Part shown: positions 52,875 through 63,021 of the stretch, piece after piece | Layout: every line of letters starts with the position of its first letter | How positions within the stretch are numbered: the first letter of the stretch is position 1 | Assembly (NCBI RefSeq): GCF_000981585.1 | Contig: NZ_LN831776.1 | Location: 1,379,001-1,443,000, forward strand | Source: Paenibacillus riograndensis SBR5 | GTDB taxonomy: Bacteria; Bacillota; Bacilli; Paenibacillales; Paenibacillaceae | Length of the DNA: 64,000 bases | Reading direction: 5' to 3' | Made by a program: the position numbers and the translations under genes | Notes under the pieces: model-generated | Told to the model about the DNA's origin: nothing | The model's input: the letters and a program-made list of their open reading frames with translations, nothing else | Database searches by the model: none

Positions 52875-53371
52875 CCCATTTTAATGAGCAGGGCAGGGCG
52901 CGCATGGTGGATGTGAGCGACAAGGAGATCACCAAGCGGACAGCCGCCGCGCGCAGCAGCGTAGAGATGGCTCCCGGAACGCTCGCAGCGATCAAGGCGG
53001 GCCGGATCGGCAAAGGCGATGTGCTTGCTGTTGCCCAGGTTGCCGGAATCATGGCGGCCAAAAAAACCGCGGACTGGATTCCCATGTGCCATCCGCTGCC
53101 GCTTACCGGCATTGATATCCGTTTTTGGGATAACAGCGAAGACCGGCTATATATAGAAGCAACCGTCAAAACAACCGGCAAAACCGGGGTGGAGATGGAG
53201 GCGCTGACCGCCGTATCGGCAGCCGCGCTGACGGTATACGACATGTGCAAGGCACTGCAGAAGGATATGATTATCGGGCCCACGCTGCTCGTACAGAAGA
53301 GCGGAGGCAAAACGGGGGATTACGCGCTGGAGGAATCAGGACACCAAGATGCGGGTGGAAGCGCTGAGTAA
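52865..53371 (+). CDS. moaC: Cyclic pyranopterin monophosphate synthase
   Basis: A 168-residue MoaC, which makes cyclic pyranopterin monophosphate in molybdenum cofactor synthesis together with Moa[34 protein letters not shown] and [20 protein letters not shown] contain the conserved histidines and glutamate. AAGGAGA precedes the ATG. The moaB gene follows 53 bp later with its own strong site. In B. subtilis moaC also stands next to ydiF. Confidence 0.95.
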   Translation: MELTHFNEQGRARMVDVSDKEITKRTAAARSSVEMAPGTLAAIKAGRIGKGDVLAVAQVAGIMAAKKTADWIPMCHPLPLTGIDIRFWDNSEDRLYIEATVKTTGKTGVEMEALTAVSAAALTVYDMCKALQKDMIIGPTLLVQKSGGKTGDYALEESGHQDAGGSAE

Positions 53372-53424
53372 AGGCCGTGAAGACGGCCGCCTATACATAG
53401 CATAGCGAGAAGGAGGGACAACCT

Positions 53425-53910
53425 ATGGCGTGGAAAACAGCAATCCTGACGGCCAGCGATAAAGGGGCCAGAGGCGAACGGGAAGACACGAGCGCCCAGG
53501 TTATTCGGGAACTGGTGGAAGAGGAGCTAGGCGGCGAGATCGTTGAATATCGGATCGTGCCGGATGAACAGGATGAGATTATTGCCGCACTGATTGAACT
53601 GACGGATTATTTCCAGGCGGATCTGGTGCTGACTACGGGCGGCACCGATCTGGCGATTCGTGATGTTACGCCTGAGGCGACCCGTCGTGTCATTGAACGG
53701 GAGGTGCCCGGGCTCTCCGAGGCCATGCGGAGTACGGTAATGCAGAAGAACCGTGCAGTGATGCTGTTCCGGGGCATCTGCGGCATTCGCGGAAGAACGC
53801 TGATTGTGAACCTGCCCGGCACACCCAAGGGAGTGCATGAGAATCTGGCAGCAATTATGGATCAACTGCCGGAAGCATTGCTCATGGTAACCGGCCAATA
53901 CCGGCAATAA
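53425..53910 (+). CDS. moaB: Molybdenum cofactor biosynthesis protein MoaB/MogA family
   Basis: A 161-residue MoCF_biosynth domain protein that adenylylates molybdopterin. The conserved LVLTTGGTDLAIRDVTPEA and IVNLPGTPKGVHENL motifs are present, and the length fits MoaB/MogA rather than the larger MoeA. AAGGAGGGAC precedes the ATG. It lies between moaC and tatA where B. subtilis has the redox regulator gene rex. It fits the other molybdenum genes in this window. Confidence 0.92.
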   Translation: MAWKTAILTASDKGARGEREDTSAQVIRELVEEELGGEIVEYRIVPDEQDEIIAALIELTDYFQADLVLTTGGTDLAIRDVTPEATRRVIEREVPGLSEAMRSTVMQKNRAVMLFRGICGIRGRTLIVNLPGTPKGVHENLAAIMDQLPEALLMVTGQYRQ

Positions 53911-54041
53911 TTTCTTCTATGCCCAGTAAGGTCACCAGGAATCGTCATGGATCTCTGATGGATGTGTGACATAAGTTATGGTATTATTAATTTATTGTTA
54001 ACGATATCATGGACGGACAGAGTGACAAGGAGGAATAAACT

Positions 54042-54284
54042 ATGCTAAGTGGTATTGGTGCTCCCGGAATTATTTTGTTAGTCATCCTGGCGCTGCTGCT
54101 CTTTGGTCCCAATAAGCTTCCTGAACTGGGCCGGGCCGTCGGGCGTACCTTCCGTGAATTTAAGGACGGGGCGCGGGAAATCATCAATGACCCGGAACCC
54201 GCTAAGAAAAGCGAAGCTCCGGCAGCGGCAGCCCCGCAGACTATGACAGCAGATCTTCCGCAGGACAGACGTCTGCCGGAATAA
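54042..54284 (+). CDS. tatA: Twin-arginine translocase subunit TatA
   Basis: An 80-residue TatA/E protein that forms the pore for export of folded proteins. One membrane helix (residues 6-22, GIILLVILALLLFGPNKLPE), then the amphipathic helix (GRAVGRTFREFKDGAREIIN) and a polar tail. AAGGAGGAA precedes the ATG. tatC follows after about 108 bp; a possible weak attenuator hairpin with a T-run lies between. Confidence 0.95.
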   Translation: MLSGIGAPGIILLVILALLLFGPNKLPELGRAVGRTFREFKDGAREIINDPEPAKKSEAPAAAAPQTMTADLPQDRRLPE

Positions 54285-54304
54285 AATCATCTTTTCACGC
54301 GGGG

Positions 54305-54350
54305 GCGTTTCTCTCAGTGCTGTTTCAGGCTGGGCGGCGCCCCTTTTTTG
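54305..54350 (+). terminator. Possible terminator or attenuator between tatA and tatC
   Basis: A GGGGCG/CGCCCC stem around a long (about 30-nt) loop is followed by TTTTTT. The long loop makes it weak; it could let tatA be made in excess over tatC, which is the known stoichiometry. Confidence 0.4.
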
Positions 54351-54392
54351 AAATACGGCTCTTCATACATAAGTCATCGGGTGGTGTCAGTC

Positions 54393-55166
54393 ATGTCTCT
54401 GGAAGCGGAAGAAATGTCAGTGGTGGATCATCTTACCGAACTGCGCAGACGGATTATCTATGTGCTGGTTGTATTCGTTGCCGGCCTCGTTGCCGGCTTA
54501 TTCGTTGCCAAACCAATCTATCTCTACCTGATTCACGCAGATATGGCCCAGGGCTTCGTGCTGCATGCCTTCTCCTTCTGGGACGGCATCGGGATGTATG
54601 TGAAGATCGCCATGGCTGTTTCGCTGGCCGTATCGGTCCCGTTTATTGTCTATCAGCTGTGGGCATTCATCAGTCCCGGACTCCGGCCGGTGGAGCGGAG
54701 CGCCGCACTGCGTTATGTGCCTTATGTGTTTGTCCTTTTTATACTCGGCATCGCGTTTGCCTATTATATTGTATTCCCCATGGCCCTGTCGTTCACGATT
54801 ACAATAACCCGCAGCATGGGGCTGGAAGAGACTTATGGCATTGCGCAGTACTTCAGCTTCATGTTCAGTCTGGTCATCCCGCTGGCGCTGCTGTTTGAGC
54901 TTCCGCTTGTCGTTATGTTTCTGACCAAGCTGAGAATTCTTAATCCGCTGCGCCTGCGTAAGATGCGCCGATACGCTTATTTCGCGCTTGTCTTTATCGC
55001 CGTGGTCATCACGCCGCCGGATTTCATCTCGGACTTTCTCGTCACCATTCCACTTCTGATTCTCTACGAATTCAGTGTATTTCTGTCGTCTTTCGTCTAC
55101 CGCAAGCAGCTTGCCATGGACCGTGAGCTGGAGGCCCGTTACGTCAGGAAAGAGGAGTCCCGGTAG
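54393..55166 (+). CDS. tatC: Twin-arginine translocase subunit TatC
   Basis: A 257-residue TatC, the receptor for RR signal peptides, with six membrane helices. MSVVDHLTELRRRIIYVLVV is diagnostic at the N-terminus, and FISPGLRPVERSAALRYVPY is characteristic of Gram-positive TatC. I use ATG 54393 (GGTGGTG ahead), but ATG 54414 directly at MSVVDHL is equally possible. It completes a minimal TatAC system. Confidence 0.93.
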   Translation: MSLEAEEMSVVDHLTELRRRIIYVLVVFVAGLVAGLFVAKPIYLYLIHADMAQGFVLHAFSFWDGIGMYVKIAMAVSLAVSVPFIVYQLWAFISPGLRPVERSAALRYVPYVFVLFILGIAFAYYIVFPMALSFTITITRSMGLEETYGIAQYFSFMFSLVIPLALLFELPLVVMFLTKLRILNPLRLRKMRRYAYFALVFIAVVITPPDFISDFLVTIPLLILYEFSVFLSSFVYRKQLAMDRELEARYVRKEESR

Positions 55167-55295
55167 GGAACCGGAAAACGTGAACCGGAAGGGCATATTC
55201 TGCCCTCCGGTGGACAGAATGTAAGAGAGTGCGGGGCAGACAAGCCCACAAACCATATTTTTCCCAAAAACAAATACGATTTTACGTAAAAGGAC

Positions 55296-55324
55296 TTGAA
55301 ATCCGCCTTCAAGTTGAGTATCAT
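55296..55324 (+). promoter_or_regulatory. Sigma-A promoter of groESL
   Basis: TTGAAA (55296-55301) and TATCAT (55319-55324) with a 17-bp spacer lie directly before the CIRCE element. Confidence 0.82.
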
Positions 55325-55335
55325 AAAAATTGTTG

Positions 55336-55362
55336 TTAGCACTACACAGCGTTGAGTGCTAA
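55336..55362 (+). promoter_or_regulatory. CIRCE element (HrcA operator)
   Basis: TTAGCACTA-N9-GAGTGCTAA differs from the CIRCE consensus at one base. It sits just after the -10, so HrcA binding would block initiation and heat would relieve it. A 140-nt leader then separates it from groES. Confidence 0.95.
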
Positions 55363-55505
55363 CAGTGCTGAGAAAGAGGCCATCGCCGGTATATGACGGT
55401 CCGGAGGTCCTGTTTTTCAGAGCTGCCGCCGAAGCTTTAGTCTTCACCGGTATCCCATCTATGTTTTCAAGCAAAACAACATATTTCAAAGGAGGCTATT
55501 TTTTC

Positions 55506-55787
55506 ATGATCAAACCACTAGGTGAACGCGTGTTGGTAGAACCAAGCGAGCAAGAGCAAACCACTTCTTTCGGGATTGTGCTGCCGGACTCTTCCAAAGA
55601 GAAGCCGCAGGAAGGCAGAATTATCGCTGTAGGCAGCGGTGCCCTGAAAGACGGAGTGCGTGTTCCGCTTGAAGTTAAAGAAGGCGACCGTGTGCTGTTC
55701 TCGAAATATGCCGGAACTGAAATTAAATACGAAGGCAAAGAATATCTGATTATGAAAGAAAGCGACATTCACGCGATTCTCGACTAA
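55506..55787 (+). CDS. groES: Co-chaperonin GroES
   Basis: A 93-residue GroES, the lid of the GroEL chamber. [20 protein letters not shown], then the mobile loop [20 protein letters not shown] and the final [14 protein letters not shown] are as in other bacteria. AAAGGAGG precedes the ATG by ten bases; the frame continues upstream through the leader but has no site. groEL follows 67 bp downstream. Confidence 0.97.
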   Translation: MIKPLGERVLVEPSEQEQTTSFGIVLPDSSKEKPQEGRIIAVGSGALKDGVRVPLEVKEGDRVLFSKYAGTEIKYEGKEYLIMKESDIHAILD

Positions 55788-55839
55788 TCAGTAAGCCTTT
55801 CATAAGTGATAACCGAATTATACTTACACCAAAATTTAG

Positions 55840-57483
<1,644 letters not shown>

Positions 57484-57510
57484 TAAGGCGATAAGCCCGT
57501 ATACATCCAA

Positions 57511-57565
57511 GTGAACAAGAGGCCTCACATCAGTTCTCCGAACTTTTGTGAGGCCTCTTGTTCAC
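57511..57565. terminator. 19-bp inverted repeat after groEL
   Basis: A perfect 19-bp stem (57511-57529 with 57547-57565). It lacks a following T-run, so termination is likely but not certain. Confidence 0.65.
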
Positions 57566-57603
57566 TACTGGTAAAACTCCCCTAGAGCATGGGGAGAGGC
57601 CTT

Positions 57604-57663
57604 GAACACAAACAACGCCCTTTCACATTCCTATTGGGATGCGAAAGGGCGTTGTTTGTGTTC
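57604..57663. terminator. 21-bp inverted repeat before the amt gene end
   Basis: A perfect 21-bp stem (57604-57624 with 57643-57663), extended by an inner CATTCC/GGGATG helix. It lies downstream of the amt stop on the minus strand and probably ends its transcript. Confidence 0.7.
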
Positions 57664-57702
57664 TCCTTGCAAAGGAAGCCTGGTTTAGATGAACGGTGTC
57701 CT

Positions 57703-59004
57703 TTATCTTCTTGAGTTACTGCCGGAGACCATGTCGTCTTCCGCCAGGTAGTGATCTTCAAGCTCAATAAATTCGGCTGAACGGTGCGCGGCAATCATGC
57801 CGTGATAGCTGATATCGAGGCCGATTTCTTCCTCTTCCTCGCTGGACCGTACCTGAACCAGCTTCCCAATCAGCTTCAGCCCGCACCAGGTAGTTGCAAA
57901 ACCCCAGGCTGCCAATGTGACAAGCCCAAGGATTTGCACCCCGAGTTGGTGCCAGCCTCCACCATAGAGCAGTCCGCCGTCGGTAGCGAACAAGCCTACG
58001 GCTACGGTTCCCCAGGCGCCAGATACGGCATGTACCGGAAAGGCTCCCACTGGATCATCGATGCGGCGGGCTTCCAGCCAGTTGGTAGCCGCCATCATGA
58101 GCAGACCGGAGACGGCGCCAATCAGGATGGCCGCGCCGTCACTGACAAAGGCGCAGCCGGCAGTAATACCAACCAGACCGGCAAGAGAACCGTTAATTAC
58201 GGAGGGTGCGTCTGAACGCTTGTAACGGAATAAGGTGTAGATCAGTGTGATCCCGCCGCCTGCTGCCGCTGAGAGCATGGTCGTAATCGCAATGTGTCCG
58301 ATCCGGGCATCGGTAGCACTTAAGGTGCTGCCTGCATTAAAGCCGAACCAGCCGAACCAGAGCAGGAAGGCGCCCACTGAAGCCAGCGGCAGATTGCTCG
58401 GAAGGGCAACGGTGCTGTTCCCGGCCTGATTGAATTTACCTTTTCTTGGGCCGATGACAATTGCTGCCGCCAGTGCCGAGAATCCTCCAAGGGCATGAAT
58501 AACGGCTGAACCTGCGAAGTCCTGCAGGCCCAATTGGCTAAGCCAGCCGCCGCCCCAGGCCCAGTGGCCACCCAGGGGATAGATCAGGCCGGTCATGAAT
58601 ATGACGTACAGCAGATAAGCGCGGAAGTTGATCCGTTCAGCAACCGCCCCTGATACGATGGAGATAACAGCAATGGTAAAAGCCGCCTGGAACAGCCAGA
58701 AGGTATCCACCGAGATGGTGAAATGAAGATTGGAGAGATCACCGCCAAGCATAAATCCGCTGGTGCCTACCAACCCGCCGGCATCTTTTCCGTACATCAG
58801 CCCAAATCCGAAAATATAAAAAATCAGCGTTCCTATAGTGATATCGGCGAATACTTTCATGATAATGTTCACACTGTTTTTATATCTTACAAAACCGGCC
58901 TCCAGCAGAGCGAAACCGCCCTCCATCAGCAAAATCATAGCGGCGCTCAATACAACCCAAATCGTATCTACTCCACCGCCAAGGGACTCCAGCGTCACAT
59001 TCAT
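57703..59004 (-). CDS. amt: Ammonium transporter
   Basis: A 433-residue Amt/Rh channel for ammonium with eleven membrane helices. VWVVLSAAMILLMEGGFALL-like N-terminal helix (here TIWVVLSAAMILLMEGGFAL), the pore-histidine segments GGHWAWGGGWLSQLGL and ASVGAFLLWFGWFGFNAGST, and HAVSGAWGTVAVGLFATDGG identify it. The C-terminal 45-residue tail is acidic (SSEEEEEIGLDISYHGMIAA). The start follows the upstream gene by two bases; GGAGG is 11 bases away. No PII (glnK) gene is adjacent; instead an unknown coiled-coil gene precedes it. Confidence 0.95.
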   Translation of the reverse strand: MNVTLESLGGGVDTIWVVLSAAMILLMEGGFALLEAGFVRYKNSVNIIMKVFADITIGTLIFYIFGFGLMYGKDAGGLVGTSGFMLGGDLSNLHFTISVDTFWLFQAAFTIAVISIVSGAVAERINFRAYLLYVIFMTGLIYPLGGHWAWGGGWLSQLGLQDFAGSAVIHALGGFSALAAAIVIGPRKGKFNQAGNSTVALPSNLPLASVGAFLLWFGWFGFNAGSTLSATDARIGHIAITTMLSAAAGGGITLIYTLFRYKRSDAPSVINGSLAGLVGITAGCAFVSDGAAILIGAVSGLLMMAATNWLEARRIDDPVGAFPVHAVSGAWGTVAVGLFATDGGLLYGGGWHQLGVQILGLVTLAAWGFATTWCGLKLIGKLVQVRSSEEEEEIGLDISYHGMIAAHRSAEFIELEDHYLAEDDMVSGSNSRR

Positions 59005-59006
59005 TT

Positions 59007-59414
59007 CTATAATGCCTCCATGCCCTTAATGAATTTAATCTCTCTTATGATTTCAGGTGACAGCGGGATCTCTTCCGTTACGGGATGAGTGCCGAGCAGC
59101 AGCAGGACCTGATCCAATTCCTGTATGCTTCTTTTAATGCTGTCTATTTGTTTGAACCGGTCTTTTACATGAACTATATATTCTACGGCTGTGTGATGGC
59201 TCGCCGGATGCCCTGCAAACCATTTACGGATGGGGGAGAGGGATTGGTACATGGCCTCTTCTGCCCGCCTTTTTTGTTCATATTTGTTGATTTTATCCTT
59301 AATCCCCTCGATTTCTTCCTCTTTTCTGGCCTTGAGGCGCTCGATGAGGTGTCTTATCTCCTCTGTAGACAGACGATAAACAACATTATGGTATACTTCA
59401 TCCACAATAATCAT
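59007..59414 (-). CDS. Coiled-coil protein of unknown function upstream of amt
   Basis: A 135-residue soluble protein. MIIVDEVYHNVVYRLSTEEI at the N-terminus is followed by a basic/acidic coiled coil (HLIERLKARKEEEIEGIKDK) and helices to the end, ending EIREIKFIKGMEAL. ATG 59414 has AAGGAGAT upstream; the upstream part of the frame lies across the promoter. It sits where glnK is in most amt operons, and has the operon's promoter. No family was recognised, so function is unknown. Confidence 0.7.
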   Translation of the reverse strand: MIIVDEVYHNVVYRLSTEEIRHLIERLKARKEEEIEGIKDKINKYEQKRRAEEAMYQSLSPIRKWFAGHPASHHTAVEYIVHVKDRFKQIDSIKRSIQELDQVLLLLGTHPVTEEIPLSPEIIREIKFIKGMEAL

Positions 59415-59447
59415 GTCAGATCTCCTTACATGAAAAGTCATAGACTG

Positions 59448-59476
59448 ATTATATGGACAATGTAAATACAAGTCAA
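59448..59476 (-). promoter_or_regulatory. Sigma-A promoter of the coiled-coil gene/amt operon
   Basis: On the minus strand TTGACT (59476-59471) and TATAAT (59453-59448) are separated by exactly 17 bp. No canonical GlnR/TnrA box overlaps it; a TGTA-TT-TACA palindrome lies in the spacer. Confidence 0.75.
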
Positions 59477-59671
59477 TAGGTTTTTACGTCCAAGCGGCGC
59501 GACGGGCGTTTTGGCGTTGTTCAGATTTTCAGAAGCTGTAGGCTGTCCCTGCCCGGAACGATAAAGGGTGGATGAGATTAAGATCTGAATCTCCCGGATG
59601 GATTTTCTTTTAGATGGAAAAGTGTATATTATGTTACAAGGAGACTTTTCTTATTAGAAAGGATGATGATT

Positions 59672-59857
59672 ATGACCTATTCACAGATCTCCCGCAACTC
59701 GGGCAGTGTCACCGATATGTTCTATCTGGAACAGCAAATTAAAACAGTAAAAAAAGAAATGAAACGGGCAGAAGCCGCGGGGCTGCAGGAGCTGCAGGAT
59801 CAATTGAGCCGCAGGCTCGCTGAACTGGAAACCGAACTGGATAAGCTTGGGGATTAA
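59672..59857 (+). CDS. Small coiled-coil protein
   Basis: A 61-residue protein MTYSQISRNSGSVTDMFYLE, then a heptad-rich helix KTVKKEMKRAEAAGLQELQD and LSRRLAELETELDKLGD. AAAGGA lies eight bases before ATG 59672; earlier ATGs at 59663 and 59666 overlap that site. Function is unknown. It is followed by a hairpin with a T-run. Confidence 0.6.
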   Translation: MTYSQISRNSGSVTDMFYLEQQIKTVKKEMKRAEAAGLQELQDQLSRRLAELETELDKLGD

Positions 59858-59862
59858 AGAAA

Positions 59863-59920
59863 AGAATAAGGGATCTCCTGTCCGCATCCGTGGCGGATAG
59901 CTTTCCTATCCCCTTTTTCA
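59863..59920 (+). terminator. Terminator formed from a dispersed 46-bp repeat relative
   Basis: AAGGGAT and ATCCCCTTTTT enclose a TCCGC/GCGGA hairpin. The part CTCCTGTCCGCATC is shared with the repeats after dgt (10166-10258), so this terminator and those repeats belong to one sequence family. Confidence 0.65.
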
Positions 59921-59923
59921 CAG

Positions 59924-61216
59924 TTACCCGGGACATGGCTGTCTTTCAATGCCAAACAGCACCCATTCGATCTGGAAGAAACTATGGTCATATGAAATAT
60001 CGAGCAGCCCGTTCCGTTCCCCGATGGTTTTCTGGATGTTTTTGAGTCCGATGCCATGCGCCCTGTGATCGGACTTTGCCGACCGGATTCCGCCGGAAGG
60101 GGTGGTCTGTATGGGCTGAACGTATGGATTCCGGATTCGCATAAACAGGCTTTCGTTCAGATAATGCATATGTATGGAAATCTGCCGCTCAGGCGCCGGG
60201 CCTGTGATCCCCTGGCAGGCTTCTATGGCATTATCGAGGGCATTCCCGAGAATCACACAAAGAGCCGTAGTGTCCAGGGCAAGCTGCGGAGGGATATTCA
60301 GCTCCAGCGTGAAAGTAATCCCATAGCGGGCGGCTTCCTGCATTTTGTAATTGATCATCGAGTCAATGACCAGGTTTCCGGTATTGCAGTTCCCGGTTGG
60401 GGACTCAACCCGGCAGAGCAGGGTGTCCAGCTCCTGCGCCGTTGCGGCCGCTTCACCAGAGCTGAGTTTCACGCGCAAGCCAAGCAGGATATGCTTGAAG
60501 TCATGCTGAAACTTGAAGCTGTCCTCCTGCATGCTCCGGATCAGATGATACTGATTGAGGTAATAGGTATTCTGCTGCTCCAGCAGGATCCGTCTGCTGC
60601 GCTCGGCTTGTGCGTGCAGAATCCGGTCGCTCAGTACATAAATGAGCAGGTTGATGGCCAGCAGCAAGGAGGGAACCACCGGGAACAGCTGCGGGTAGCT
60701 GCGAAAGAACAGGCTGTTGGACAACTGCAGCAGCGTTGCAATACTCAGCAGCGGCACCAGAAACAGGAGGCACCAGTACCAGCCGGCCAGCATGCCGTTT
60801 CCGTCCCCTGTGGCAATCCGCAGCACCAGGAAGACGAGCAGGAGCATCAACAGCTTGGAGAGGATCAGATTCGCCAGGTACCCTATATCTGTAAAGGCGA
60901 AAGGGAGCACTGTGTCGCTAAGAAACAGGAGGGCAGCCATGAAAAACGCACTGTACCCCTTCCATCTGAGGTCTCCGGCATAGAGCAGCGATAACAGGAT
61001 GATAAGGCCGGTATTCAGGAGGATCAGCAGGATATCCGGCAGTGGACTGTGATGCAGGCCTATATGGCAGGTGGTATATAGGAGGTAGAGCAGGACAAGT
61101 CTGCTTCTCCGTTCTATCCGGCAGGCAAAGCAGCGACTGAAGAAATAATGAAAGGTTAACGGAATCAGAGGGAAGGTGATGAGGTACAGCAGTTCCTCGC
61201 GCAGCAAAGTGTTCAA
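59924..61216 (-). CDS. Sensor histidine kinase, GHKL (AgrC-like) type
   Basis: A 430-residue membrane sensor with six predicted helices in residues 1-200, then the phospho-acceptor histidine region (FKFQHDFKHILLGLRVKLSS, about residue 245) and a HATPase domain (LGNALDNAIEACQGI; AHGIGLKNIQKTIGERNGLL). The N-terminal architecture is typical of peptide-sensing AgrC/ComD kinases. The TTG start overlaps the response regulator stop by four bases and has GGGGGAA upstream. It is the second gene of the pair. No peptide gene was found. Confidence 0.92.
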   Translation of the reverse strand: MNTLLREELLYLITFPLIPLTFHYFFSRCFACRIERRSRLVLLYLLYTTCHIGLHHSPLPDILLILLNTGLIILLSLLYAGDLRWKGYSAFFMAALLFLSDTVLPFAFTDIGYLANLILSKLLMLLLVFLVLRIATGDGNGMLAGWYWCLLFLVPLLSIATLLQLSNSLFFRSYPQLFPVVPSLLLAINLLIYVLSDRILHAQAERSRRILLEQQNTYYLNQYHLIRSMQEDSFKFQHDFKHILLGLRVKLSSGEAAATAQELDTLLCRVESPTGNCNTGNLVIDSMINYKMQEAARYGITFTLELNIPPQLALDTTALCVILGNALDNAIEACQGITGPAPERQISIHMHYLNESLFMRIRNPYVQPIQTTPSGGIRSAKSDHRAHGIGLKNIQKTIGERNGLLDISYDHSFFQIEWVLFGIERQPCPG

Positions 61217-61947
61217 GCGAGATTCCCCCTGAATTTCATGTAGGCCTTCCGCACAGGAATGCTGTTCTTCTCACTGACCGGAAGCTCGTCGCCGGTGATG
61301 AGCACGATTCTCCGGGCGCTTATTTCTTTCACGCTGTAAAAGTTAACAATGTAAGACTGGTGTATGCGGATAAAATAGCCTGAAGGCAGCTTTCGGGCTT
61401 CTTCGCCTAGTGTGCCGTAATACTGGATCTCCCCATCCCTGGTCATGAGGGAGATACGCCGGATACGGCTCTCCAGATAGTGAATGTCCCGGAGGGGAAC
61501 CAGCCTTTCCTTCCCTTTCAGTTGTACCGGCAGAAAATGCTGCTTGCCCTGCTGCCGGATGCGTATTGCTTTTTGCACAGCAGGGATCAGCTTGTCCAAC
61601 AAGGACTTCTGACCGACAGGCTTCTTGATGAATCCGGAAGGCCGGACGTCGAACAATTGGAGATGATACTGCTCATAGCTGGAGATATAAAAGAGCTGTG
61701 CCGGATCGTTGGCATCATCCGCGCGCAGCACATGCCCCGCCATAATGCCATCCATTCCCCCCATCTCAATGTCCATAAAAATAATATCGAATATGCTGCC
61801 CTGCCCCAAAGCCTCGACAAACCGCTCTGCAGAAAAGTAAACCGACATATCAATCTTTTCGGAAAAACGCTCACGGTTATCCAGAATCAGGCTCTCCACC
61901 AGCCCCGCAGAGCGCGGGTCATCGTCGCAAATGGCGATATGAATCAT
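61213..61947 (-). CDS. Response regulator, LytTR family
   Basis: A 244-residue regulator with an N-terminal receiver domain (IHIAICDDDPRSAGLVESLI; phospho-acceptor D in IIFMDIEMGGMDG at about residue 57) and a C-terminal LytTR DNA-binding domain (VPLRDIHYLESRIRRISLMT; YFIRIHQSYIVNFYSVKEIS). ATG 61947 is preceded by GGAAAGTGAG. It is divergent from an ABC transporter operon and probably controls it. Possible direct repeats ACGGTTCAT and ATGGTCAT lie in the shared promoter region near 62048-62065. Confidence 0.92.
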   Translation of the reverse strand: MIHIAICDDDPRSAGLVESLILDNRERFSEKIDMSVYFSAERFVEALGQGSIFDIIFMDIEMGGMDGIMAGHVLRADDANDPAQLFYISSYEQYHLQLFDVRPSGFIKKPVGQKSLLDKLIPAVQKAIRIRQQGKQHFLPVQLKGKERLVPLRDIHYLESRIRRISLMTRDGEIQYYGTLGEEARKLPSGYFIRIHQSYIVNFYSVKEISARRIVLITGDELPVSEKNSIPVRKAYMKFRGNLA

Positions 61948-62100
61948 AGGTTCACTCACTTTCCTGATGTATTGCTCTATTATACATTTATTCCCTAAAT
62001 ACGACAGTAACCCTCGTATATTGAACAATTCAAAGTCCGGCGCGGACGGTTCATGATATGGTCATTCCGCAGATAATTAATGATCAGAGGAGTGTTCCGG

Positions 62101-63021
62101 TTGAAACCAGCGGTTTTTGAGGCAAGGCATGTAAGCAAGCAATACAGGTCAGGTTTCGCTTTGCAGGGGCTTGATATGAAGATTATGGAGGGGGATATTT
62201 ACGGGTTCGTCGGTGAAAATGGAGCCGGTAAAACTACGCTGATGAAAATTATTGGCGGGCTTGTACAGCCGACAGACGGCAGGATTCTGCTGTTCGGACA
62301 GCAGGGCAAAAAGGAGCTGTGCGCGGCCAGACGGCGGGTAGGTTTTCTGATTGACATGCCGGCTCTGTATCCGCATATGAGCGCTGAAGAGAATCTGACA
62401 TTTTATCATCATGTTCTTGGCATCAGGAATCCCAAAAGAATCGGTGAAGCGCTGCAGGCAGTTGCTCTAACGGATACTGGTAATAAGAGGACCTCGGAAT
62501 ATTCGCTGGGGATGCGGCAGCGGCTGGGATTGGCGGTTGCTCTTCTGGGCAGTCCGCAGCTGCTTGTACTTGATGAGCCGATTAACGGGCTTGATCCTGC
62601 GGGGATTGTGGATATGCGGCATATTCTGGAGCGTCTGGCGAAGGAGGAGGGGGTTACCATACTGATCTCCAGTCATATTCTTGGTGAGCTGCAGCTGCTC
62701 GCTACCCGATACGGATTTATTCATAAAGGGAGGCTGGTGCAAGAGATTGCTGCCGGGGAATTGCTGCAATCCGCCCAAGCTATGATCTGTATTGCTGCTC
62801 CGAATGCGGAAAGTACCGCCGAACTGCTGAAGCAGAGGCTGCAAATCCCGGACATTTCCGTCAACACCGCTGGAGAGCTGCAGATTCCCAAATCGAGTGT
62901 GGATCTGGAGCGGCTGATGGCTGTGCTTTTGCAGGAGGGGATTCCTGTAGAAGGGTTCAATCTGTCCGCGCCAAATCTGGAGCACTATTATATGGATTTG
63001 ATCGGGGGCGTGAAACGATGA
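62101..63021 (+). CDS. ABC transporter ATP-binding protein
   Basis: A 306-residue ATPase of the BcrA type. Walker A is GENGAGKTTLM, signature YSLGMRQRLGLAV, Walker B LLVLDEPINGLDP, and the H-loop ILISSHILGELQ. A TTG start has GAGGAGTG in front; an upstream ATG at 62080 lacks a site. Bacitracin/lantibiotic-type exporters have this subunit, and the neighbouring kinase/regulator pair supports regulated export or resistance. It overlaps the permease by four bases. Confidence 0.93.
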   Translation: MKPAVFEARHVSKQYRSGFALQGLDMKIMEGDIYGFVGENGAGKTTLMKIIGGLVQPTDGRILLFGQQGKKELCAARRRVGFLIDMPALYPHMSAEENLTFYHHVLGIRNPKRIGEALQAVALTDTGNKRTSEYSLGMRQRLGLAVALLGSPQLLVLDEPINGLDPAGIVDMRHILERLAKEEGVTILISSHILGELQLLATRYGFIHKGRLVQEIAAGELLQSAQAMICIAAPNAESTAELLKQRLQIPDISVNTAGELQIPKSSVDLERLMAVLLQEGIPVEGFNLSAPNLEHYYMDLIGGVKR

